This document shows positions 8,835 through 16,661 of a stretch of DNA of 64,000 nt, piece by piece. The position numbers and the translations under genes are program-made. Location of the stretch: contig NZ_QEKW01000006.1 in the NCBI RefSeq assembly GCF_003096675.1, forward strand, positions 1 to 64,000. The letters are read 5' to 3'. The notes below the pieces were generated by a model. That model searched no databases, was not told the DNA's origin, and worked only from the letters and a program-made list of their open reading frames with translations. Numbering within the stretch: position 1 is the stretch's first letter; each line of letters begins with the position of its first letter. Origin of the DNA: Actinomycetospora cinnamomea. Its GTDB lineage: Bacteria; Actinomycetota; Actinomycetes; Mycobacteriales; Pseudonocardiaceae.

Positions 8835-10616
8835 GTGGACAACCTCGGCGTACTCAGCCTGCTCGCCCTGGCCCCCATCCTGGTGGTCGGGGTGCTGCTG
8901 GTCGGGCTGCGGTGGCCGGCGAAGTGGGCGATGCCGGTCGGCTTCGTCACCGCCGCACTGGTCGGCGCGTTCGCGTGGGGCATGCCCGGGGTGACGATCC
9001 TCGCCGCCTCGATCGAGGGCCTGATCATCGCCCTCGGCCTGCTCTTCATCATCTTCGGCGCGCTGCTGCTGTTGCAGACCCTCACACAGAGCGGCGCGCT
9101 GGCCACCATCCGCGCGGGGTTCACGAGCATCAGCCCCGACCGCCGCGTGCAGGCGATCATCATCGGGTGGCTGTTCGGGTCGTTCATCGAGGGCGCCTCG
9201 GGCTTCGGGACGCCGGCCGCGGTGGTCGCACCCCTGCTGCTCGCGCTGGGCTTCCCGGCGCTGGGCGCGGTCCTGGTCGGCATGGTCATCCAGTCGACCC
9301 CGGTGAGCTTCGGTGCGGCCGGGACGCCGGTGCTCACCGGCGTGGGCGAGGGCCTGGCCGGGGCGCCGCAGACCGCGGCGCGCACCGCGGAGCTCGGGCT
9401 GACCAGCGAGGGCTACCTCGCCCAGATCGGGCTGGAGATCGCCGCGCTGCACGCGGTGGCCGGGACCTTGATCCCGCTCTTCATGGTCTGCCTGCTCACC
9501 CGGTTCTTCGGCGAGAACCGCAGCTTCGCCGACGGTCTCGCGGTGGCGCCGTTCGCCCTGTACTCGGCCTTCGCGATGACGATCCCCTACGTCGCCGTGG
9601 CCGCCCTGCTCGGCCCGGAGTTCCCCGCGCTGCTCGGCGGCCTGATCGGCCTGGCGCTGGTGATGTTCACGTCCAGCCGCGGCTTCCTCATGCCGAAGCA
9701 GGTCTGGGACTTCCCGCCGCGTGAGCGCTGGCTCGACCGATGGATCGGCAACATCGAGCCGGACACGACGGTCGCGAGCGCGCGGATGACGTACGTGCGG
9801 GCCTGGGCGCCCTACGTGCTCGTCGCGGTGCTCCTGGTGCTCTCCCGCGTCATCGAGCCGGTCAAGGACGGCCTGCAGAGCGTCGCGGTGGGCCCGTCGG
9901 ACATCCTCGGCACCGGCATCGACGAGCAGCTCGAGGTCCTGTACTCGCCGGGCGCGGTGTTCCTCGTCGTCTGCCTCGTGACGTACGCACTGCACCGCAT
10001 GAGCGGCCGGCAGATCGCCACGTCCTGGTCGGTGTCGGGCCGGCAGCTCGCCGGTGCGGCGATCGCGCTGCTGTTCGCGCTGCCGCTGGTGCGCATCCTG
10101 ATCAACTCGGGGCCCGAGTACAACACCTCGGGCCTCGAGAGCATGCCGCTGACCCTCGCGGCGGGCGCGGCGGCCGTCGCGGGCGGGACGTGGCCGCTGT
10201 TCGCGCCCTGGATCGGCGCGCTCGGCGCGTTCATCGCCGGCAGCAACACGGTGTCCAACCTGACCTTCTCGCTCTTCCAGTTCGCCACCGCGCAGAACAT
10301 CGGGGTCGACCCCGAGACGGTCGTGGCGGCCCAGGCGGTCGGCGGCGCCGCCGGCAACATGATCACGGTCCACAACGTCGTCGCCGCGTCCGCGACCGTC
10401 GGCCTGCTCGGTCGCGAGGGCGACGTCATCCGCATGACGATCATCCCGATGACGTACTACTGCCTGGTCGCGGGCGGGTTGGCCTTCGTCGTGATCTACG
10501 GCGTCGGGTTCAACCTCGGCACCCTGGTGCTGCTTCTCGTGATCGCCTCGCTCGCCGTGGCGGTCGTGAGGGGCCGACGACGGCGCCCGTCCGAGCAGGA
10601 GACCTTCGTCCGCTGA
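8835..10616 (+). CDS. L-lactate permease family transporter
   Basis: A 593-residue integral membrane protein with about 13-14 hydrophobic segments, the length and pattern of the LctP/LldP family (H+-coupled lactate or glycolate uptake). Diagnostic stretches are the segment ending [18 protein letters not shown], the following [20 protein letters not shown], and the late [20 protein letters not shown] and [20 protein letters not shown]. The GTG at 8835 is preceded by an AGGGGG ribosome-binding site at about 8823. No lactate dehydrogenase gene is adjacent, so the substrate (lactate versus another small hydroxy-acid) is inferred from the family only. It converges on the DUF421 gene with a 19-bp gap. 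Confidence 0.92.
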   Translation: MDNLGVLSLLALAPILVVGVLLVGLRWPAKWAMPVGFVTAALVGAFAWGMPGVTILAASIEGLIIALGLLFIIFGALLLLQTLTQSGALATIRAGFTSISPDRRVQAIIIGWLFGSFIEGASGFGTPAAVVAPLLLALGFPALGAVLVGMVIQSTPVSFGAAGTPVLTGVGEGLAGAPQTAARTAELGLTSEGYLAQIGLEIAALHAVAGTLIPLFMVCLLTRFFGENRSFADGLAVAPFALYSAFAMTIPYVAVAALLGPEFPALLGGLIGLALVMFTSSRGFLMPKQVWDFPPRERWLDRWIGNIEPDTTVASARMTYVRAWAPYVLVAVLLVLSRVIEPVKDGLQSVAVGPSDILGTGIDEQLEVLYSPGAVFLVVCLVTYALHRMSGRQIATSWSVSGRQLAGAAIALLFALPLVRILINSGPEYNTSGLESMPLTLAAGAAAVAGGTWPLFAPWIGALGAFIAGSNTVSNLTFSLFQFATAQNIGVDPETVVAAQAVGGAAGNMITVHNVVAASATVGLLGREGDVIRMTIIPMTYYCLVAGGLAFVVIYGVGFNLGTLVLLLVIASLAVAVVRGRRRRPSEQETFVR

Positions 10617-10635
10617 TCGACCGTGCCCGGCGCCT

Positions 10636-11151
10636 TCAGCCCTTCGCCCCCGGGACGTCGGCGAGCGCCGACGCGTCCCCCAGCGAGGAGGCCGTCACCA
10701 CGCTGAGGGTGCCGTCGCTCTCGAGCACCACGGCGCCCACCTGCGAGAGGTCGCCGCTGCCGCTCGCCCGCACCGCCTGACGCAGCTCGCCCCGGGACAC
10801 ACGATGCGCACGCAGCGCGTCGTCGAGCACCTCGCCGCGGTGCAGCAGGAGCGTCGGTGCGGCGGTCACCGCCGAGCGGCTGCTCGGCCACCGGGTCGTC
10901 GCCCACGCCACCACGAACTGGAGCCCCACGAGCAGCGCGAGCGCGACCGCCCCCTCCGCCCACGCGACGTCCGTGCTGAGCAGGATGGTCGCGAGCGTCG
11001 ACCCGAGCGCGACGGTGACGACGAGGTCGAAAGCGTTCAGCTTGGCCAGGGTCCGCTTGCCCGACACGCGCAGCAGGACGACGAGGAACGCGTACGCCGC
11101 CGTCCCCACCAGCAGGACTCGCACCAGGTCACTCCACGCGTCGAACCACAT
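10636..11151 (-). CDS. DUF421 (YetF-like) membrane protein
   Basis: Protein of 171 residues with three N-terminal helices (VLLVGTAAYAFLVVLLRVSG, FDLVVTVALGSTLATILLST, GAVALALLVGLQFVVAWATT) and a C-terminal soluble domain of the YetF/YdfR type. The domain carries the typical PTLLLHRGEVLDDALRAHRV and ELRQAVRASGSGDLSQVGAV segments and ends in a strand (VLESDGTLSVV). The motif SGKRTLAKLNAFDLVVTVAL is characteristic of the family. The role is unknown, although DUF421 proteins occur with stress and sporulation genes in Bacillus. The ATG at 11151 starts the first helix. It is divergent from the gene at 11307. Confidence 0.85.
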   Translation of the reverse strand: MWFDAWSDLVRVLLVGTAAYAFLVVLLRVSGKRTLAKLNAFDLVVTVALGSTLATILLSTDVAWAEGAVALALLVGLQFVVAWATTRWPSSRSAVTAAPTLLLHRGEVLDDALRAHRVSRGELRQAVRASGSGDLSQVGAVVLESDGTLSVVTASSLGDASALADVPGAKG

Positions 11152-11294
11152 GGGCGCGGGGCTACCCCCCGATCCCGGTTCGCTCCACCGGACAGGTGCT
11201 CACGCCCGCCTCTCCAGGGAGGAACGCACCCTCCGCGGTCACTCGTCACCGAAGTTGGGCCGGCCGGACGAGGGTGACACCCTGACGGGGCTTC

Positions 11295-11306
11295 TACCAT
11301 CCAGGG
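11295..11306 (+). promoter_or_regulatory. -10 box of a predicted leaderless transcript
   Basis: TACCAT lies at 11295-11300 and the ATG begins 6 nt later at 11307, with no Shine-Dalgarno sequence in the gap. Transcription starting 6-7 nt after the box would begin at the start codon itself, as in many actinobacterial leaderless genes. Confidence 0.5.
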
Positions 11307-12389
11307 ATGTCACGGCGTGTGCACCTCGTGGGGAGCTGGCCGGCCGCCACGGCCGACGACGCCATGCGGGAGATGGCGCGTCGTTGTGGCGCCTTCCTGA
11401 ACTCGATGCCCGATGGAGAGACCGGCGAGCGAGGGCGATGGCTCGCGAACATCGCCGAGAGCCTCCGTTCGCACCCCGACCTCGACGTCCGGCACGACGG
11501 CCACTGGACGTCCTACGACGACGTGCTCGACTTCCGGGTACGCCGAGGGCACCGCCTCCACGACCTCGACCTCGGACACGTCGAGCCCCAACGGGCCGGC
11601 CGGCTCGTCCTCGACGAGCTCCGTCGGGAGGCGGCCGTCCCCGCGGACGTCGCGTTCCAGGTGGGGCTGCCCGGCGACCTGGACCTCGCGACGTTCCTCA
11701 TCGGCCGGAGAGGAGCACTCCGGCATCGCCGGGCGTTCACGGACGCCCTGCTCGACGAGATCCGGGAGATCCACGCCGCCGACGGCTCCGAGGTCGTCTT
11801 CCAGCTCGAGATCCCCCTCGAGCTGGTGCTCGTCGCCACGACTCCCGGCCCTCTGCGACCCGCCGTCGCACGGTGGCTCGCCGCCGGCGTCGCCTCCCTC
11901 GCCCGCCGGGCCCCGACCGGCGCCCGCTTCGGCCTGCACCTCTGCCTCGGGGACCTGCAGCACCGCGCTCTCGCCCACCCCGCCGACGCCGGACCGGCGA
12001 CGATCCTGGCCAACGCGATCGCCGCCCGCTGGCCGCGCGGACGTCCTCTGGACTACATCCACGTCCCGCTCGCGGCCGGCGAGGAACCCCCGTCGCTCGA
12101 CCCCCGGGCCTACGAGCCGCTCGGCCGACTGCGGTTGCCCGTCGGGACCCACCTGGTGGCGGGCTTCCTCCACGAGCGGCGGTCGTCCGAGGAGCACCGG
12201 TCGATCCTGGCCGCGGTCGAGTCGGCCGTGGGCCACGACGTGGACGTCGCGGCCTCGTGCGGCCTGGGACGCCGCGGCCACGACGCGGCCACCGCCACGG
12301 TGGACCGCGGGGTGGAGCTCTGCGTTGTCTCCGCCGTCACCGTTCCGCGCGCTCGTGCCGCCGACGCCGGCTCCGTGGCCTCGTCGTGA
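11307..12389 (+). CDS. MetE/uroporphyrinogen-decarboxylase-like barrel protein
   Basis: A 360-residue protein with the look of the cobalamin-independent methionine synthase/UROD superfamily. It has an N-terminal VHLVGSWPAATADDAMREMA, an acidic MPDGETGERGRW, a middle FQVGLPGDLDL, a FGLHLCLGDLQHR stretch (His and Cys where MetE has metal ligands), LDYIHVPLAAG and a late HDVDVAASCGLGRR resembling the Cys-Gly-x segment near the MetE zinc site. It is far shorter than MetE (about 750 residues) and lacks the N-terminal domain, so it is probably an orphan barrel enzyme handling methyl groups or a thiol; this is inference. No methionine genes are nearby. Transcription appears leaderless (see 11295-11306). 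Confidence 0.6.
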   Translation: MSRRVHLVGSWPAATADDAMREMARRCGAFLNSMPDGETGERGRWLANIAESLRSHPDLDVRHDGHWTSYDDVLDFRVRRGHRLHDLDLGHVEPQRAGRLVLDELRREAAVPADVAFQVGLPGDLDLATFLIGRRGALRHRRAFTDALLDEIREIHAADGSEVVFQLEIPLELVLVATTPGPLRPAVARWLAAGVASLARRAPTGARFGLHLCLGDLQHRALAHPADAGPATILANAIAARWPRGRPLDYIHVPLAAGEEPPSLDPRAYEPLGRLRLPVGTHLVAGFLHERRSSEEHRSILAAVESAVGHDVDVAASCGLGRRGHDAATATVDRGVELCVVSAVTVPRARAADAGSVASS

Positions 12390-12424
12390 CCTCCTCGACG
12401 CCCGGGACCGACAGCGTCGGGCCG

Positions 12425-12441
12425 CGACGGCTCCGCCGTCG
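12425..12441. terminator. hairpin between convergent genes
   Basis: CGACGGC TCC GCCGTCG is a perfect 7-bp stem with a 3-nt loop in the 64-bp gap between the MetE-like gene (+) and the DUF397 gene (-). It probably serves as a terminator for both; no T-run follows, as is normal in actinobacteria. Confidence 0.5.
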
Positions 12442-12453
12442 GCAGCTCCCGTC

Positions 12454-12699
12454 TCACGCGATCAGGTCGTCGAACTCCCCGGACTTGATCGCGTCGACCA
12501 ACTCGGCGATCTCCGCCGCCGCGTACGTCAGCACCGGACCGCTCGGGTCCTTCGAGTCACGGACGGCGATCCGCCCGTCGGGCCGGCGGGCCATCTCGAC
12601 GCACGCGCCGTTGGGGTTGCTGCGGCGGCTCTTGCGCCAGATCAGCGACGGCTGGCCGGCCTCCGAGGCCCCGCCCACCTCTCGTTCTTCGTGCGCCAT
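12454..12699 (-). CDS. DUF397 domain protein
   Basis: An 81-residue protein carrying the complete DUF397 signature: WRKSRRSNPNGACVEMARRP, then GRIAVRDSKDPSGPVLTYAA and a short C-terminal helix ending GEFDDLIA. DUF397 proteins are small actinobacterial partners of XRE regulators carrying DUF5753. In Streptomyces such pairs influence antibiotic production and differentiation, and some behave like toxin-antitoxin modules. The ATG at 12699 has a good ribosome-binding site (GAGGGAGCGAG). Its presumed XRE partner (13896) is not adjacent: a DUF574 methyltransferase gene lies between them on the opposite strand. The pairing is therefore likely but inferred. Confidence 0.9.
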   Translation of the reverse strand: MAHEEREVGGASEAGQPSLIWRKSRRSNPNGACVEMARRPDGRIAVRDSKDPSGPVLTYAAAEIAELVDAIKSGEFDDLIA

Positions 12700-12734
12700 C
12701 TCGCTCCCTCGGAGCTGCCCCGGCTCGTCGACCG

Positions 12735-12769
12735 TGCAGCTGTAATTTCGTCTGCGATTGCATCCGCAC
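12735..12769. promoter_or_regulatory. composite motif shared with 14851-14897
   Basis: An AT-richer island in the divergent region between DUF397 (-) and DUF574 (+). It contains TGCAGCTG, then GTCTGCGATT and GCATCCGCAC. The same three blocks in the same order occur at 14851-14897 with longer spacers. It may be the binding site of the XRE regulator encoded at 13896; function inferred. Confidence 0.4.
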
Positions 12770-12978
12770 GGTAGATGCCGGGCGCTCCCGCCGGTCAACC
12801 CGCCTGCGACGGGCTGTCCCGTGACGGCGCCGGATGGTCGCTGGACGCCCGCCGCCCGGGCGCCGAGCAGCTGACGGATGCGGGCGGGCGGCGGCGTCCC
12901 ACTGCTGAGGCCCGTGTCGGCCCGGCGGGGGGCTCGATAGGGTCACTGTCGGTACTGATGAGCAGGAGGGCGGAGCCG

Positions 12979-13812
12979 ATGACCAACCCCAGCCAGGCTG
13001 TGACCGGAGGAGCTGGCCCCGCCGGCGGGGGGATCGACACCTCCGTCCCGTCCATCGCCCGGGTGTACGACTACCTGTTGGGCGGCAAGCACTACTACGA
13101 GGTCGACCGGGTGGCCAGCGAGGCCATGATCGACGCGGTGCCCGAGACGACGTTGCTGGCCGCCGCCAACCGCAGCTTCATCCGCCGGGCCGTGCGGTTC
13201 ATCGTGGGCGAGTCCGGCATCGACCAGATCCTGGACATCGGTTCCGGCCTGCCGACCGCCGGCAACGTCCACGAGATCGCCCAGGAGATCAACCCGAGGA
13301 CCCGGGTCGTGTACGTGGACAAGGACCCGATCGTCCTCGCGAACGGCCGGGCTCTGCTCAGCGCCAACGAGAACACCATCGTGATCACCGCCGATCTGCG
13401 GGACCCGGAAGCCATCTTCGACGATCCGGAGACCCAGCGGCTCCTGGACTTCGATCGACCGCTCGCGGTGATGCTGGGCGGCATCCTGATGCACATCGAG
13501 GACGAGGAGGACCCGCAAGGGATCGTGGCGACGATCCGCGACCGCCTGCCGTCCGGGAGCTACCTGGTGCACTCCGGGTGCGCCGACCCGGGCGAGCCCC
13601 GCGCCCGCGAGCTCAACCAGATCTTCTACGAGTACAACATGGGCTCCCGGTGCTTCCGCCCCACCGCGGAGCAGGCCGAGTTCTTCGCCGGGCTCGAGCT
13701 GGTCGAGCCCGGTCTGGTGCCCTGCAGCCAGTGGCGCCCCAGCTTCGACTTCCCCGACCCCGACAACCCGGCGCACGCGATGGTCATCGGGGGCATCGCC
13801 CGCAAGCCCTAG
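12979..13812 (+). CDS. DUF574 SAM-dependent methyltransferase-like protein
   Basis: A 277-residue protein of the DUF574 family (actinobacteria-specific, Rossmann methyltransferase fold). The N terminus holds the family signature PSIARVYDYLLGGKHYYEVD, followed by ANRSFIRRAVRFI, a SAM-binding motif I (QILDIGSGLPTAGNVHEIAQ), VVYVDKDPIVLANGRALL, and a motif IV-like FDRPLAVMLGGILMHI. The target of methylation is unknown. Such genes are very abundant in actinomycete genomes next to XRE/DUF397 regulators and anti-sigma-like conservon genes. The ATG at 12979 follows GGAGGGCGGAG; an upstream in-frame ATG at 12958 would add seven residues. It ends 83 bp before the XRE gene and could be co-transcribed with it. 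Confidence 0.9.
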   Translation: MTNPSQAVTGGAGPAGGGIDTSVPSIARVYDYLLGGKHYYEVDRVASEAMIDAVPETTLLAAANRSFIRRAVRFIVGESGIDQILDIGSGLPTAGNVHEIAQEINPRTRVVYVDKDPIVLANGRALLSANENTIVITADLRDPEAIFDDPETQRLLDFDRPLAVMLGGILMHIEDEEDPQGIVATIRDRLPSGSYLVHSGCADPGEPRARELNQIFYEYNMGSRCFRPTAEQAEFFAGLELVEPGLVPCSQWRPSFDFPDPDNPAHAMVIGGIARKP

Positions 13813-13895
13813 CGACCGATCCGCGAAGGCGCGGCGCACTGCTGCCTCGGGGCACCCCGATCTGGCACACTCGCACGACTCCTTGCACTCAGGCG

Positions 13896-14798
13896 GTGGT
13901 CCTCATCGGTGCTCCTGGCTGGTCCGGCCATCAGCCGAACCCGCGTGCGAGCGGCGGCGGGCCGACGGTGCTGCGCATCCTCGTCGGGACGCAGCTCAGG
14001 CGGCTGAGGGAACAGTGCGGCATGAGCCGCGAAGCCGCGGCGGACATCATCCGGGGCTCCGAAGCCAAGATGAGCCGGCTGGAACTGGGACGGACGGGCT
14101 TCAAGCAACGCGACGTCGTGGACCTGCTGGCCGCCTACGGGGTGACCGACGACGCCGAGCGGGAGGCCGTGCTGGGGCTCGCCCGGCGGGCCAACGAGCC
14201 GGGTTGGTGGCAGCCCTACAACGACGTGATGCCGGGCTGGCTGGAGCTCTACGTCGGCCTGGAGCAGGCCGCGTCGGTGATCCGCAGCTACGAGGCGCAG
14301 TTCATCCCCGGCCTGCTGCAGACCGAGGCCTACGCCCAGTCGGTCATCGAGCTGGGCCAGGTCGCACGGCCGGCCGACGTCAAGGAGCGGGTCGCCCTGC
14401 GCATGAGGCGGCAACAGCTGCTCGAGGATCCGGCTTCACCGGACCTCTGGGTCGTGGTGGACGAGGCGGCGCTGCGGCGGACCATGGGCAACATCGAGGT
14501 GATGCGCGGTCAGCTCGAGCACCTGCAGGCCATGATGAAGCGGCCGCGCGTGACCGTCCAGATCGTCCCCTTCACCCGCAGCGGCCAGGTCGCGACCGGA
14601 GGGCCGTTCACACTGCTGCGATTCGCCGAGCCGGACCTCCCCGACATCGTGTACCTCGAGCAGCTCACCAGCGCCTTCTACGTCGACAAGCGCGAAGACG
14701 TCGAGACGTACCTCGAGGTGATCGACCGGCTGAGCGCGACCGCCCTCACCCCGGCGGAGAGCGCAGACGTCGTGGCCGCCGCCCGCGCCACCCTCTGA
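13896..14798 (+). CDS. XRE-family regulator with DUF5753
   Basis: A 300-residue regulator. Residues about 25-90 form a helix-turn-helix (VGTQLRRLREQCGMSREAAA, IIRGSEAKMSRLELGRTGFK, VVDLLAAYGVTD). The rest is the DUF5753 sensor-like domain with YVGLEQAASVIRSYEAQFIP, GLLQTEAYAQSVI, VVVDEAALRRTMGN, VQIVPFTRSGQVATGGPFTL and YLEQLTSAFYVDKREDVETY. This architecture defines the partners of DUF397 proteins in actinomycetes. The GTG at 13896 is the best start because homologues carry about 20 residues before the helix-turn-helix block (ending SGGGPTVLR); GTG 13968 would remove part of it. It follows the DUF574 gene and precedes the small Cys-rich gene at 15020. Confidence 0.88.
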   Translation: MVLIGAPGWSGHQPNPRASGGGPTVLRILVGTQLRRLREQCGMSREAAADIIRGSEAKMSRLELGRTGFKQRDVVDLLAAYGVTDDAEREAVLGLARRANEPGWWQPYNDVMPGWLELYVGLEQAASVIRSYEAQFIPGLLQTEAYAQSVIELGQVARPADVKERVALRMRRQQLLEDPASPDLWVVVDEAALRRTMGNIEVMRGQLEHLQAMMKRPRVTVQIVPFTRSGQVATGGPFTLLRFAEPDLPDIVYLEQLTSAFYVDKREDVETYLEVIDRLSATALTPAESADVVAAARATL

Positions 14799-14850
14799 AC
14801 CGTCCCGCGACCCGACCGACTCGGAGGACGCACCGACCGCGGTCCGAGCT

Positions 14851-14897
14851 TGCAGCTGCACACCACGCTGTCTACGATTCTTCAATTGCACTTGCAC
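14851..14897. promoter_or_regulatory. second copy of the composite motif
   Basis: TGCAGCTG, GTCTACGATT and GCACTTGCAC occur here in the order seen at 12735-12769, about 120-170 bp upstream of the small gene at 15020 and just after the XRE gene. The local base composition is clearly less GC-rich than the surroundings, typical of a promoter region. Its proximity to the XRE gene suggests an operator of that regulator. Confidence 0.4.
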
Positions 14898-15019
14898 CAG
14901 CCGTGCACGATCGGGGAGCGGTGGGATGCGTCGACACTCCTCCGGACCGGGCTCCGTTGCCCCGTGGCACCAGGGGTGCGGCGTGTCGGCGCCGCTCGAC
15001 CCCACGGCGCGGTGACGAC

Positions 15020-15247
15020 GTGCGTGACGTGCGTGCCGGCGATCGGCGCCGAACTCGCCAGCAGGCTGATGTCCTCGAGCTGACGTGCACGGTCGACGGC
15101 TACTCGCACCTGGTCTCTCTCGACGAGTTCGCCGCCGCGGCACGATCGAGCCGCGGGCTGTTCCCGGCGGTGTGCGGCCACGAGGTCACCGCAGGCTCGA
15201 TGTCGGCCCCACCAGGACCACCATGCCGGTCCTGCAGCACGAGCTGA
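15020..15247 (+). CDS. small Cys/His-rich protein
   Basis: A 75-residue frame with a compact conserved-looking core: ELTCTVDGYSHLVSLDEFAA, then VCGHEVTAG and PPGPPCRSC. The four cysteines (Cys, Cys-Gly-His, Cys-x-x-Cys) and histidines resemble the small zinc-ribbon-like proteins that Saccharopolyspora, Amycolatopsis and Pseudonocardia encode next to XRE-DUF5753 genes. I recognise the pattern but no defined function. GTG 15020 or GTG 15029 could be the start; no strong ribosome-binding site is visible. It sits downstream of the XRE regulator and of the second copy of the composite motif, suggesting it belongs to the same module. Confidence 0.5.
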   Translation: MRDVRAGDRRRTRQQADVLELTCTVDGYSHLVSLDEFAAAARSSRGLFPAVCGHEVTAGSMSAPPGPPCRSCSTS

Positions 15248-15343
15248 GTGCCGAGCCGACGTCCCTCCCCGCGAGCTTGCGCCCGTCGGCATCCATCCCG
15301 ACGGCCCCGGCCCCGCGAGGACGCGACGCTGCCGGTCGTCGAC

Positions 15344-15745
15344 CTAGGCCGACCCGGCCTGTCGCTGGATCCGGTGTCCGACGATCAGCTTGATCTCCAG
15401 GACCAGCGGTTCGTTGGGGTCGACGGCGAACGATTCGGTGTCCCTGCATCCCGCTCGCCCGCGAGGCTGGGGTGGACCCGGACGTTGAAGCGCCACCGGG
15501 CCGTGCGCCGTGACCGTCCAGACGGCGTCGTCGGCCTCGACGTGGAACGAGAAGACGTGCCCCTGGGCGATCTTGAGCCGTGGTGGTGCGAGGAACAGCA
15601 AGCGCGATCCCTCCAGCTGGAAGCGGGTGGGCTGGATCGCGGGAAGCGCACGGTCGGTGTAGAGGAAGCGTCCGTGGGCACAGGACCGCAGGAGGTCCTC
15701 ACAGTCGTCCGGGGCGATCTCGGTCCACGTCGTCGGCGAGAGCAT
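15344..15745 (-). CDS. pyridoxamine 5-phosphate oxidase-like flavin protein
   Basis: A 133-residue split-barrel protein. The block DCEDLLRSCAHGRFLYTDRA, followed by PAIQPTRFQLEGSRLLFLAP and FSFHVEADDAVWTVTAHGPV, is the pattern of small PNPOx/nitroreductase-like proteins of actinobacteria that bind FMN or F420. The C-terminal VLEIKLIVGHRI corresponds to the last strand of such proteins (usually RIxPxxVTGRRI). Some members reduce nitroimidazoles or aflatoxins; the role of this one is unknown. The ATG at 15745 follows GAGGAGATGAGCG. The region QRPGPPQPRGRAGCRD looks poorly conserved, so local divergence is possible. Confidence 0.65.
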   Translation of the reverse strand: MLSPTTWTEIAPDDCEDLLRSCAHGRFLYTDRALPAIQPTRFQLEGSRLLFLAPPRLKIAQGHVFSFHVEADDAVWTVTAHGPVALQRPGPPQPRGRAGCRDTESFAVDPNEPLVLEIKLIVGHRIQRQAGSA

Positions 15746-15931
15746 CGCTCATCTCCTCAACAGAGGTGCGGGTCATCGGCTCGCACGCAGCTGGTCAACG
15801 TGGAGTACAGCCGGTGATCGTGGTTCGTCATCGAGCAGCACACCAGGGACCAATGGGCACGTCGGAGGCGCATTCGGGCCGGGTCGCCGGGACCGTTCGG
15901 GGGCGTCGGATGCGCCGCATCGGACGGCGCG

Positions 15932-16594
15932 TCACGCCTCCGGATCCTCCCGGCGGTCGAGCAGCTGCCGCACGCTCTCCGCGAGGCGCACGCCGTCCTG
16001 TGCCACCGCCGTGTCGAAGGGAGCCTGGGACACGTCGTCGGGCCAGTTCTCGACCACGCGGGTGGCCCAGTCGACCCAGCGGGCGACGGTGACGTAGTAG
16101 TCGGTGAGGAAGCGCCCTGGCAGCTGGTTCAGGGCGGCCCGCTCCGGGAAGGTCCCGCGGTGCTCGAGGTAGGCCCGGGCGGTCGCGAGGTTCTCGGCGT
16201 TCTGGTCGAGCACCCAGGTCCTCATCGCCTCGAGGTTGGCGAGGACGTCGGCCTTGGTCCCGCTGTCGGCCAGGTGGATCTTGACGAGCTGCTCGCACTC
16301 GAGCACGGGCCCGTCGCCCGGTTGTGACAGCCACTCGGCGAGGGCACGCCGGCCCTGGGCGGTGATGGTGTAGCGGGTGCGGGGGCGACGGCCGACCGAG
16401 TCGTCGGTGGCGCGGGCGTAGCCGTGGGCGACGAGCTTCTTCGGCTCCTCGTAGAGCTTGCTCCTCGCCCGCGGCCAGATGCGCCGCAGACTGCGGTCCA
16501 CCTGCTGGACGAGCTCATGTGTGGTCCAGGGCTTGACCGCCAGCAGTCCGAGGATGGCGTAGGAGGTCGTGGTCAACGTCGGGACACTTGACAT
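15932..16594 (-). CDS. PadR-family transcriptional regulator
   Basis: A 220-residue protein. The N-terminal winged helix is typical of PadR: TTTSYAILGLLAVKPWTTHE, LVQQVDRSLRRIWPRARSKL, YEEPKKLVAHGYARATDDSV and GRRPRTRYTITAQGRRALAE. The C-terminal part (about residues 95-215) is the helical dimerisation/effector domain (VLECEQLVKIHLADSGTKAD). PadR proteins repress adjacent genes and are released by small aromatic or drug ligands. The ATG at 16594 is divergent from the methyltransferase gene at 16662 with a 67-bp gap carrying an inverted repeat, so that gene is its likely target; autoregulation is also likely. Confidence 0.88.
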   Translation of the reverse strand: MSSVPTLTTTSYAILGLLAVKPWTTHELVQQVDRSLRRIWPRARSKLYEEPKKLVAHGYARATDDSVGRRPRTRYTITAQGRRALAEWLSQPGDGPVLECEQLVKIHLADSGTKADVLANLEAMRTWVLDQNAENLATARAYLEHRGTFPERAALNQLPGRFLTDYYVTVARWVDWATRVVENWPDDVSQAPFDTAVAQDGVRLAESVRQLLDRREDPEA

Positions 16595-16598
16595 GATA

Positions 16599-16633
16599 CT
16601 CCCTTCGGGACAGTCTTTTCCTCCCCAAGGGAG
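16599..16633. promoter_or_regulatory. inverted repeat, candidate PadR operator
   Basis: CTCCCTT at 16599-16605 and AAGGGAG at 16627-16633 form a perfect inverted repeat in the short divergent gap. The left arm touches the start of the PadR gene, and the right arm lies about 30 nt before the methyltransferase start. Binding here would block both promoters. Confidence 0.5.
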
Positions 16634-16661
16634 ATTAGCGGGGGGAGGAGGTCGCCCCACC

